DNA of 19,484 bases, taken from Anaeromyces robustus (lineage: Eukaryota; Neocallimastigomycota; Neocallimastigomycetes; Neocallimastigales; Neocallimastigaceae). The position numbers and the translations under genes are program-made. The stretch spans positions 5,001-24,484 of the forward strand of contig MCFG01000603.1 of the NCBI GenBank assembly GCA_002104895.1, written 5' to 3'. The first letter of the stretch is position 1. Each line of letters begins with the position of its first letter. The notes beneath the pieces were generated by a model. That model ran no database searches. It worked only from the letters and a program-made list of their open reading frames with translations, and was not told the origin of the DNA. Of the stretch, positions 1 through 9,500 are shown piece after piece.

Positions 1-544
1 AAAATTCTTACAATATAATATAATACATAGAAAAAAACACAATCTTAATCTTAATATAAAATACAAAAAACGGAAATTTATAAATGAAAATGATGAAAAT
101 TATGAAAAAAAAAATGAAAAAAAAAAAAAAAATGTTAAAATAAATTAAAACAAATAAATATAAAATAAACTTTTATTTTTTTATCTTTCTAGCTATTAAA
201 CTAACATAAATGGTTCAATAAACTATTAAAGGGACAAACATGATTAAAAATAAATAATAATTTCTCTCAGTATAATTTTTTATTAAATATTATAAGTCAT
301 ATCACATCATTATTGATAAATAAATAATATAAAAATAGAGTTATTATTTGATATAGAATATACTAAGAGTAATATGTAGAAGTAATATTACAATTATTAT
401 TTTATTTTATTTTATTGTATTTTATCTTTATTTGCTTTATTTTTTTTTTTTTTAAGGATGGACTATTTATAATTAAGAAGTAATTTTCATGCAGAATACA
501 CTAAATATTTTTTAAATAAAAAAAATGTAAAAATGTAATTTAAA

Positions 545-657
545 ATGTGGAATATGCTAAATAAAATAATAATATTATTATTTATTAAATTATGTGGAAA
601 ATTATGTGGAAAAGGATAAAAGATTAGCAAGTATTTATATAAACAATTAATGTGGAA
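545..657 (+). repeat. Four copies of the octamer ATGTGGAA
   Basis: ATGTGGAA occurs at 545-552, 592-599, 604-611 and 650-657, each in A/T sequence. G pairs are rare in this flank, so four identical octamers within 113 bp stand out. They could be a binding-site cluster or the relic of a short duplicated unit. No gene starts nearby; the closest is 2.8 kb downstream. Function is unknown. Confidence 0.45.
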
Positions 658-690
658 TATTATGTATTATTATTATATAAAACTTACTAC

Positions 691-722
691 TTTAAATTAA
701 AACTATTTTAAATTAAAACTAT
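691..722. repeat. Perfect 16-bp tandem duplication
   Basis: The unit TTTAAATTAAAACTAT is present twice, at 691-706 and 707-722, without mismatches. It is composed only of A/T plus one C and is probably replication slippage. Confidence 0.7.
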
Positions 723-3069
723 TTATATAATATTTTATTAGTATTTAATTATTTAAATTGCTACTATTAAATATTATATATTAAAAACTCATATAATATT
801 TTTTTCTTTCTTGTTATTTGTCTTTTAATATCATATTTTTATTATATTTTGATTCCCAATAAGTAATTAAAAAAGTATTTAGTTCTTTTTTTAATTATTA
901 TATTATTTGTATATTGTTAAAGTATATATTTATTTAAAAATGGCTTATAAAAATAAAATAAAATAATAAAATACAATATAATAAAATATAATAAAATGTA
1001 ATATAATATAATATAAAACAAAACTAATTTATATTTTATAAATTATAAAATTGTTTTAATATTTAAATATTTTTCTTTAAATTAAATATTAAAAAAAAAA
1101 TTAAAAGTTTTTATTATTAAAATTTATATTAAAAAAGATTAATTTTAACCACTTTCTATAAGAATTGTTTTTTTTTTCTTTCTTTCTTTCTTTCTTTTTA
1201 TTAAAAATTTATTAAAAATTTAAAACTTTAAATATATTCTATATATTAAAAAATGAATAATATTACTAATTATGATTTGAAGACTCAACAGAAAAAATTA
1301 AAAAATTGAAATAGTATTCTTAATTTATTGAGTAACTAAAAATTCTATTAAAATATTAATTATCTTTTTATTAATAAATATAATTAATTATTATTTAATA
1401 TTACTAAATAATATAAATGATAAATATAATAAAAATTTAAAACATTTTTAATAAACCTAAAAATTAAAATTAATATATTATATTTCTATCTTTAAAATTA
1501 TAGAATTCACACATTTATATTATAGAATACATTTACATTTATATTAAAAATTATTTATTATATTATATTAAACAGATATTAAAATATTAATTTATTATAA
1601 TAAATTAAATAATGGAATAAAATTATATTCTAGTATTAATATAATATATATAATATATATTTATGCATTAAAATTGTTAATATATCTAAAAGTAAAAAAA
1701 AAAAAAAAAATAAAAATTTTAATATAAAAAAAAAAATAAAAAAAAATAGAATAAAAAATAGAATAAAAAAAAATGAAATAGAAAATAGATATAAAATTAA
1801 ATTTATTATATTCCTCATCATTCAAATTTATTTATATTAAATTATTTATAAATATATAATAAATATTTTATTAATTAAATAAAGCATAATTAAAAAATTG
1901 TAAAAAAAAAAAAGAAGAAAATCTATGTTTTTATTAATAAAATAAATAATCAATATTAGCTTTTATAATAAAATAAATAATCAATTTTATTAAATATAAT
2001 TTCGGTTATGGCATTCATTTATATATTCCATTTATTTACTATATTATATATTATTTTAAAATATTACTTTTTTTTTCATTAATATATATATCCATTCATT
2101 AATCCTTTCACTATTTATTTATTCATTTATTTATTTATTTATTTTTAATATATCTTTTCTTAAAAAAAAATAATGTAAAGATTATATTAATATGTTTTTT
2201 TTTTTTTAATATAAAAATATATTTAAAATGTTTTACTTTTATATATAGGTTTATATTATATTTTATTCTCATTATACTCATTATATTATTAATCTAATTA
2301 ACTTATTTTAAATCATCACAACTCATTTATAACTTATATTAAACCATTGGAAAATAAGGCGTTATATAAAAATATAAATAAAATTAAAATAAAAAAAAAA
2401 ATAAAAACAAAAACAAAATAAAAAAAAAAAAAACAATCAAATTTGTATTATAATAATATAATTTTTTTTTTAATTTTATTATTTATTATATATTTAATTA
2501 AAAAATTCTTTATATTGAAAATAAAAAACAATAATATATAAAAAAAAAGAAATTAAATAGTGACTATTATAACCAATCATTATTCAGAATAATAATCAAT
2601 TAATTAACTTTTTATTTAAGCTACCATCCGCTACTGAAAAAAGAATACTAAAAATTAAAGTTATTAAATGTATAAAACTTTATTAAATATATTTATATTA
2701 AAAAATGTATTTCTATATATATTTATACTAATATTAATATTATATTAATAAATATAATTAATTTTTATATTAAATATATTAAATACTATATTTATTAATA
2801 ATTTTTTTCTTTTATATTTTTGTATTAATATATATTTAATATTTAATATATTAATATTAATATAAGAAAATTAATATTATAAATTTATATTATATATAAC
2901 AATATTTAATATTAAAAAATATATTTAATATTGTTTTAATTATTTCTTTTTTAAAGTAGGCCGCATGGATTTTCTTTTTTTATTTTATCACTTCATTTAA
3001 TTTATTTAATATTACATATATTAAATTTTTATTATTATTTATTTATGAAAAAAAAAAAAAAAAAATCAG

Positions 3070-3077
3070 TATAAATA
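3070..3077 (+). promoter_or_regulatory. Possible TATA element upstream of the dockerin gene
   Basis: TATAAATA sits in one of the few less AT-biased patches of the flank (followed by CGAGCAAG). If it were used, transcription would begin near 3100 and leave a leader of about 380 nt before the ATG at 3479. In DNA this AT-rich, TATA-like strings arise by chance, so this is only a candidate. Confidence 0.2.
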
Positions 3078-3478
3078 CGAGCAAGTTTGTTCGTTTTTCT
3101 ATTTTTTTTTATCTTCAATCGAATAACTTTATTCAAATATTTGTATTATAAAAATAATAACAACTATATTATTTAAATAATAATATAAGAATAAAAGTTT
3201 ATAAATAAAAACATTAGACAATTTTATTTATTGATTTAAATAAAATATTTTTTATAGTATATAAAACATTTTTTTTTTATTAATTTTAATAAAAGTATAT
3301 AATCATATATATTGTACAGTATTTTTTTTTATTTATAGAAAAAAATTATATATATATTATATATTTTTAGAAATAGATTTCAAAACAAGTAATTATCAGT
3401 AAATATATTTTTATCAATATTTTGAAAAGTATTAAATAAATTTTTGTAGTATAAATTTAATTAAAATCAATTGTAAAG

Positions 3479-4996
3479 ATGAGATTCAACAAAAACGTTT
3501 TAAGTATTTTATTATTCGTTGCTGCTACTAAAGCTGCTACTACTTCAAAGAAGGCTGAAGAAGCTAAAGAAGCCACTGCCACTAAAGAAGCAAGTACTTC
3601 TACTACTGTTGCTGCTACTCAAACTCCAGAAGATTGTAATGGATATCCATGTTGTAAAAAGTGTGATGTTTACAGTTACGATAGACATGGTTACTGGGGT
3701 ATTGAAAAGGGAAACTGGTGTGGTATTGATACTATTAAGTGTCATCTTGAACCAGATGAAAACTGTTGGGCTAGTTGGTATGGTTATGAATGTTGTAAAG
3801 GTTGTAAAGTCAAAGGTGAAGATAGTAAAGGTAAATGGGGTTGGGAAAATGGTAAATGGTGTGGTATTGATGAAGATTATTGTAAAAATGTAGAAGAAGG
3901 TAAAGTTACAGCTACTACTCCAGTTCCAGAACCAACTGAACAACCAGCTGTAGAACCAGAAAAGGAAACTACTACCACCACTACTACCACTACCAAGGCT
4001 AAGGAAACTACTACTACTACCACTACTACTACTACCACCACCACTACAACTACAACTACTACCACTACCAAGGCTAAGGAAACTACTACTACCACTACTA
4101 CTACCACTACTAAGAAAGAAAAAACTACTACTACTGATCCATCTGTTGCTCCAACTCCAACTTCCTTTGAAGAAGAAGAATGTTGGTCTGAATCAAAGGG
4201 TTACTCATGTTGTAAAGGATGTGATATCTACACCAATGATAGATTTGGTGCTTGGGGTATTGAAAAGGGAAAATGGTGTGGTATTAAGCCACAAAAGTGT
4301 CATCTTGAACCACCAACTGAATGTTGGGCTAGTTGGTATGGTTATGGATGTTGTAAGGGTTGTAAGGTAAGAGCTACTGATAGTACTGGTGAATGGGGTT
4401 ATGAAAATGGTAAATGGTGTGGTATTGATACCGAATACTGTGCTAATCCACCAACTAACAAGGCTGAACCAGATGAAACTACTACTGTTGCTCCAGAAAC
4501 TACCACTACTGCCACTACTACTACTACTCAAGCTACTACTACCACTACCACTACTACCACTACCGAACCTGCTCCAACTGAAACCACTTGTTGGTCTGAA
4601 GAATTAGGATACAAGTGTTGTAAGGGTTGTAAGGTATACAGTGTTGATCGTAACGGTTCATGGGGTGTTGAAGATAAACAATGGTGTGGTATTGATTCTG
4701 AAGTTTGTGGTATTAAGAGTGATGAAAAATGTTGGTCTAGCGGTTATGGTTACCCATGTTGTGATAACTGTAAGGTTTATTACATTGATAAAATTGGAGA
4801 ATGGGGTATTAAGAATGGTAATTGGTGTGGTATTGTTGACCGTAAATGTAGAGGTAGAAAGAATAATGATGATGTTATTAACGGTTGGAACTGGAACAGA
4901 CAAAACAACAGAACCACTAAGAGAAAGACTACTACTAAATCTGCTAAGTCTACTACTACTGCAGAAGCTGAAGCTACCACTGCTAAAGCCGAATAA
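3479..4996 (+). CDS. Secreted protein of six fungal dockerin (CBM10-like) domains, no catalytic domain
   Basis: The protein has 505 residues. Residues 1 to about 19 form a signal peptide (basic MRFNK start, hydrophobic LSILLFVAA, small residues before the likely cut). An Ala/Thr/Lys/Glu-rich spacer follows. Six six-cysteine modules lie at about 53-88, 96-135, 235-274, 282-321, 371-410 and 418-457, each with the pattern GY-x-CC-x2-C, D-x2-G-x-WG and a (K/N/Q)WCGI block. They form three pairs separated by threonine linkers (164-217 and 334-369), and the protein ends in a basic Lys/Arg/Thr/Ala tail. In gut fungi such dockerins tether enzymes to the extracellular cellulosome, usually as one to three copies fused to a glycoside hydrolase. 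No hydrolase, lyase or esterase domain is visible, so an adaptor or scaffold-accessory role is inferred. Strong use of ACT/ACC, GGT, CCA and AAG codons suggests high expression. The ATG at 3479 starts directly with the signal peptide. Confidence 0.93.
   Translation: MRFNKNVLSILLFVAATKAATTSKKAEEAKEATATKEASTSTTVAATQTPEDCNGYPCCKKCDVYSYDRHGYWGIEKGNWCGIDTIKCHLEPDENCWASWYGYECCKGCKVKGEDSKGKWGWENGKWCGIDEDYCKNVEEGKVTATTPVPEPTEQPAVEPEKETTTTTTTTTKAKETTTTTTTTTTTTTTTTTTTTTKAKETTTTTTTTTTKKEKTTTTDPSVAPTPTSFEEEECWSESKGYSCCKGCDIYTNDRFGAWGIEKGKWCGIKPQKCHLEPPTECWASWYGYGCCKGCKVRATDSTGEWGYENGKWCGIDTEYCANPPTNKAEPDETTTVAPETTTTATTTTTQATTTTTTTTTTEPAPTETTCWSEELGYKCCKGCKVYSVDRNGSWGVEDKQWCGIDSEVCGIKSDEKCWSSGYGYPCCDNCKVYYIDKIGEWGIKNGNWCGIVDRKCRGRKNNDDVINGWNWNRQNNRTTKRKTTTKSAKSTTTAEAEATTAKAE
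3968..4129 (+). repeat. Threonine-codon repeat encoding the first linker
   Basis: ACT, ACC and ACA codons in runs encode about 54 residues that are almost all threonine, broken by two identical KAKE inserts (residues 173-176 and 198-201). This is the O-glycosylated type of spacer typical of secreted multidomain fungal proteins. A shorter relative encodes the second linker at about 4478-4585. Such tracts expand and contract easily, so linker length may vary between strains. The same DNA produces a long valine frame on the opposite strand, which is an artefact. Confidence 0.8.
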
Positions 4997-5009
4997 ATAT
5001 TTAAATAAA
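4992..5009 (+). terminator. Candidate polyadenylation signals after the dockerin gene
   Basis: AATAAA occurs at 4992-4997, overlapping the TAA stop, and again at 5004-5009 inside a tandem AATAAATATTTA repeat. A less AT-rich patch follows (CATTCGCATT near 5030), where cleavage could occur. AATAAA-like strings are common here by composition, so the assignment is tentative. Confidence 0.3.
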
Positions 5010-5529
5010 TATTTAAAGCCATTATACATTCGCATTAAATAATTGATTAGAATATCAAAAAAAAAAAAGATAAATTTTTTTTTATAAATTTAAAAAAAAA
5101 TAATTTAATTTTTTACTATCTTTTATAAAAAAAAAATTTTATCAACATTTGTAAATCATTATATATATAAAATATTTTAAAATTTATAGTAGAATTTTTT
5201 TTATTTATTTTAAAATAATTACATAATGTAATTAATAATTAATTTTTTATTAAAATTATATTTTTTTTCATTCATATTTGTATAATATTTGTAAAAAAAA
5301 AAATAATAATATAATAAAATTTAAACTAGATTAAAAATTAGTAAAAAGTTCTTTTTTTTTTACTATATTAATAGTTTAAATTTTTTTTTTTTTTTGAAAC
5401 CTATAAATAATAATAAAATTTATTAAAAGCATATTTTAAATTTATATTTTAAAATAATTGATTAATGAAGTATTTTTGTGTTTTATATTATTCAAATTTA
5501 TATGAAAGTAAAAATTAAAAGTAATATCA
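4997..5529. other. AT-rich 3' flank of the dockerin gene
   Basis: This is A/T homopolymer-rich sequence with no open frame or recognisable repeat family. It separates the dockerin stop codon from the first LINE remnant. Confidence 0.6.
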
Positions 5530-5692
5530 GTTGGTAAAAATGGGTTAAAGGATAGATTAATTTTACTTTTATTCTATATGTAGATTAAAGAGCATGGATT
5601 TATTGTTTTTACATATTATTATTATAAAAAAAAAAACATATTATTATATTACTTTATAACCTCTAGTATTATTCATTATTATCTATAATGTC
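5530..5692 (+). mobile_element. LINE 3'-UTR remnant (copy 0)
   Basis: Sequence from GGATAGATTAATTTTAC onward matches the sequence just after the stop codon of the long LINE copy (about 10150-10277). The shared blocks include ATGGATTTATTGTTTTT and CAGTATTATT/TATTATTATCTATAAT-like stretches, with a few substitutions and small indels. A weak resemblance to the last ORF codons starts near 5530. Similarity ends near 5692, well before the point where copy 1 has its poly(A) tail, so this piece is truncated at both ends. It shows that the same LINE family inserted here at least once more. Confidence 0.75.
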
Positions 5693-5740
5693 ATTAATAA
5701 AATGAAAAATAAAGTTAATAAGGCTTTGTTTTCAATTCAA

Positions 5741-6060
5741 GGTTTTTTAAACCCCTGGGATGGAGTTTTATCCATCGAACTCCTGAGGGTATCAAGCATT
5801 GCAAATTTGGATGCTATGGTGGTACAATTTGATATGAGTACTATATCAAATTGGGCATTATGCGCAATGATAATGTTTGGTTTTTTTTTTTTTTAGTACT
5901 AATTTACAAAAAAGAACCCATAATGATTTCTCGGAGGAAATCATTCTTTTTTGTATGGTACAATTATTGGCTTGCATACTGAGCCTTTAATTGGACATTA
6001 TATTCAGCTATAATGTGTGGAAAAATTAAGGATTATGCGCAACGGTAATGCTTGGGAAAA
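5741..6060 (+). other. Hairpin-rich, internally repeated region upstream of the LINE ORF
   Basis: Perfect or near-perfect inverted repeats follow one another: GGTTT/AAACC (5741-5753); two mutually exclusive 6-bp stems, GATGGA/TCCATC (5759-5776) and GGAGTT/AACTCC (5762-5783); AGCAT/ATGCT (5795-5815); an 11-bp stem at 5825-5835/5843-5853; 9 bp at 5922-5930/5937-5945, extended by 8 bp at 5907-5914/5946-5953 across a 7-nt bulge; and 8 bp at 5995-6002/6009-6016. The block ATTATGCGCAA recurs (about 5858 and 6030), each time followed by a TAATGNTTGG motif. Base composition is less AT-rich than the flanks. It is best read as a structured 5' UTR of the LINE or the body of another retroposon. I could not match it to a known ribozyme class. 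Confidence 0.55.
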
Positions 6061-6256
6061 ATTTTCAGTATCATATAGGTTTCTTTTGTCTTTTAGTCAA
6101 ATAAATCAAAAATTCTTTCTTACCCATAAAGTAATAATTATTTTAAACACACTACAAATCTATCAAATTAATGAAAATTTCAGAAGTACTACATATTTTA
6201 GAAAATACAGCGATCAAAAAATTTACGAACTAAAGTGGAATTTACAATATCAGTGA
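6017..6256 (+). pseudogene. Open frame of about 80 codons, possible relic of LINE 5' coding sequence
   Basis: This frame lacks a convincing start: it begins with GTG, and the first ATG is at about 6035 inside the repeated ATTATGCGCAA block. It encodes an Ile/Asn/Tyr/Lys-rich stretch without recognisable motifs and ends at TGA. It lies in the same frame as the downstream LINE ORF but is separated from it by several hundred bases of A/T sequence with stops. It may be decayed 5' coding sequence of the element or simply chance. No function is assigned. Confidence 0.2.
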
Positions 6257-6422
6257 AAATTAATATACTTACTTAATTTTTTAGTCTATCTTCAACTTAA
6301 TTCTTATCAAGTTTTTCAAGTTTTTTATATTTATATTCTTAGATATATATATATATATTTATATTTTTTACATATATTTCTTTTATTATATTTTACTTCA
6401 ATACTCATTTTAAAATAATATA

Positions 6423-6465
<43 letters not shown>

Positions 6466-6526
6466 ATATTTCTTTATACTTTATTCTTTACCTTTTTATT
6501 TTTTTATTATTATAATTTTTATTTAG
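6257..6526. other. AT-rich spacer with TA repeat and 37-A tract
   Basis: The spacer contains a TA run near 6340-6358 and 37 consecutive A residues at 6426-6462. The poly(A) could be the tail of a retroposon made of the preceding hairpin-rich segment, which would put the LINE ORF copy in a separate insertion. The stretch ends in TTTTTATTTAG, a passable 3' splice-site sequence, but no matching donor with a conserved exon could be identified. Confidence 0.4.
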
Positions 6527-6547
6527 GATTGCTTCCAGCACTTCAAC

Positions 6548-9500
6548 ATGAATTCTTCAAACTCTACTAATCATCAGTTATTGCGTCGTGGGTTACGATG
6601 TCATGGTTATCTTGAACAGGAATTTGTTCTTCTTTTCATTCATGACTTACAAACTTAGACTATTAGTAGATTGTTGGATTTTCTTAGTAAACATATATCT
6701 AATATCAACAACATCATTCATGGCATATCCAAACATTTCATTCCAAACGTAGAGAATTACTTTATAATCAGAGTTAACTATGAAGACCCTAATACCCATC
6801 TTAAACTCATTAAATTGATAACCCAAAAACTACCTGTATCCAAGATTAAATGGTGTATTACCAATAAAATTCGTAGAGCTAAACTAGTCAACCCTCGTAT
6901 TCAAAGAATTGCTAATAATGTTCTTTCACCACTCAATACCGAGTTTTATAAACATTTAAATCGTAGCTCACCATTCTTTAACCTTTGTGTTAATTGGAAC
7001 ATAAATGGCTGGAACAGTGAAAAACGAGATGGCCTCTTATATTTCAATCATATTTTCAAACCGATATGTATCTGCCTCCAAGAAGTTGGTAACAGTAAAT
7101 ATCTTCAAGATCACAACGTAAAATTCCCCTTTCTTAACAATTATAAATCTTTACTCAGAAGATCTGATCCATTAATCCCTCACATGGGAGGCCTCTGTAT
7201 ATGTGTTCATTCATCTTGCTCCTTTTACTCGGATCCCTTTGAATACCAGTATATTATTTCTGTCAATATTGCATCCTTTTGGAGTTCTACTTGTTCAATT
7301 GGTAATGTTTATGTACCAGTGGCTGCCCAAAAACTTCATAGGGATAAAGCTATTTTAGAAATTAAAAAATGGTTAAATTCGCGTAAAAAAGATAAACCAG
7401 CCATCCTTGTTGGAGACTTTAATATGAAGAAAAATCAACTTTCTTCTATTATTTCCAATCTCTCTCAACATTGGACTATTATGGACATGGTTGGTCCTCA
7501 ATATACAAGAGTTTCTGGACTTCATCGATCATGCATTGACTTTGCTATTATCAATGATACTTTGTTTGAACATATTAATAAAATTTCAGCTTGCAATTCT
7601 TTCCTTAACATCTCTGATCATCTTCCTATTCTAATTTCCTGTAACAAGAAGACTTCAGATGATTTCACTTCCCCTCCCCCGTCTAAAACTTTCAAATGGT
7701 CAAGAGAAGTATGTAAATCTAATGATAAAAAAATCGCTCTTCACAACTCCTTTTCTATTTTAGCCGAGGAATTTAATTCTAATAATCTTTCCACTGACGA
7801 GATGCTATCAAAATTTGTGCAAACTTCTAATAAAGTAGGAGATAGTATCAAGGCTCGTATTCCATCTAACCTTCAGGGTTCCTCATTTCACTGCCCTCAC
7901 TATATCAAGAAGCTCTCTCACGAAAAGCATATCATGTATACTAAAATCAAAAATTTTTCCATCAACCACGATGCTTCAAATATCTCCGAATTTCTTAAAC
8001 TATGTGACTCCTATAATAAAATGTGTGCAAATATTAAATCAATCAAAAAGAACATTAGAAAGAATCTCTTTCTGAACTCTGTTAAATCTGTTTGTGATGA
8101 TTTTGTAAACAAAAACATTAGGAAAGGTTGGCAAGGCTTACATAAAATAGCCAAACCATCTTTTTCTACCTCTCCCCCCCTTGATGTCATCAAAGATAGC
8201 AATGGTAGCCTTCTTTTTTCAAAGGAGGATAAGCTTCGTCGCTTTGCTGAACACTATGAACTCTTAGCTTCTGATGTTACTGGTCATAGTCTTAACAAAG
8301 AATTTTGGGAAAATAAATTTGGACCTCCTCCTCCAAACTCTTCTGAATGGAATATCAATGGTCCTATTACTATTCCTGAAATTTACGAAACTGTTTCTTC
8401 CTTGAAAAATAATAAAGCTCCAGGTCCTGATGGTATTCCTCCTGAATTTTTCAAAGCTTTCTTTTGTGAATATTCGTCCAATAATAATCAACCTAACAAT
8501 CAGACAAACCCCTCCAACCCCGTTATTCCGGATTCTATTAGATGCCTTGAATTATTATTTAATAGAATTTGGGATGGTGATTTCCCGTCTGAATGGAATT
8601 CTGCATCGATCATTTCTATTCCTAAAAAAGGAGACCTTTCTGATTGTAACAACTATAGAGGAATTTCTCTGATCAATGTCAGTATAAAGATCATTACAAA
8701 GATTATCACTTACAGAATTACTAATTATGCACTTAAACATAATTTTATCCGTCCAGAACAGTTTGGTTTCCGTTATAAAGAAGAATGCATCAGTCTTTAC
8801 ATATCAATCCGTGAAATATGTCAAAGAAGAGCTTTTCTTAATCAATTTACTTACCTTGCTTTTCTTGATTTGAAAAAAGCCTACGATTCTGTCCCTATTT
8901 ACAATATTATAACAAAATTAAACAATCTTGGTATACGTGGTAAATGCCTCAATTTTATTACTAACTTTTACCTTACCTCGAAAGCTCGTGTCTCACTGAA
9001 TAATCAACTTTCAAATGAATTCCCTATAAACCGTGGTGTTCGCCAAGGCTGCCCTTTATCCCCAATTTTATTCAATTTATTCATTAATGATATTTTGAAT
9101 AATTGTTCCAACTATGGAGTTTCATGTGGTAGTTCAATCTTTTGTGGTGGTCTCTTTGCTGATGACATTGTTCTCATTGCTCCTACCAAGAGTAAACTCA
9201 GAGCACTTTTATCTCGTGTACACGATTGGGCCAAAACCAACGAAATGACCTTTGGTATCAACAAATGTGCTACAATGGTTATTAAACCACTTAAACTCTC
9301 TCTTCCTCATAATTATTCTGACCCTAAAGAAATTATGGAATTCTATTGGGACAGAGACATGAACAGTGATAAATCAATTAAAGCTAAAACTTATAAAATG
9401 TACAAATTTGAAGAATCAAGGAATTACTTAAAACTTAATCTAGAATATCCTGAATATAGCAAAGGTTTTAGGTGGATACTTAGGGCAAGATGTGGATATA

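Larger units (their letters stand above)
1..3478. other. AT-rich intergenic region, no gene supported
   Basis: This stretch is almost entirely A and T, with long A and T homopolymers and no open frame of credible composition on either strand. The longest open frame, on the minus strand at 1636-1821, is mostly Phe, Ile and Leu encoded by A/T runs and looks like chance. I see no tRNA or rRNA and no relative of the LINE found further right. The only local structure is short repeats near 545-722 and a possible TATA element near 3070, listed separately. The 5' flank of the dockerin gene lies at its right end. Confidence 0.75.

Noticed and set aside
1636-1821. 61-codon minus-strand frame rich in Phe, Ile and Leu
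   Set aside because: It is made of A/T homopolymers read in reverse, with no motif; chance in AT-rich DNA.
3877-4107. Minus-strand frame with a long valine run
   Set aside because: It is the antisense of the threonine-codon linker. The plus-strand dockerin frame explains it fully.
5741-5790. HDV-like, hammerhead or group I ribozyme
   Set aside because: I could not find the conserved hammerhead CUGAUGA/GAAA core, nor a convincing HDV double pseudoknot or group I P/Q/R/S elements. Only generic stems are visible.
5702-5896. 64-codon frame starting MKNKVNKALF
   Set aside because: It covers the hairpin-rich repeats, ends in a T homopolymer read as Phe, and its repeated block ATTATGCGCAA is read in a different frame in the other copy. 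Structure rather than coding explains it better.
6253-6526. Intron between the 6017-6256 frame and the LINE ORF
   Set aside because: The acceptor-like TTTATTTAG is fair, but the only donor-like GTGAAA is weak, joining produces an early stop, and the upstream frame has no recognisable homology.
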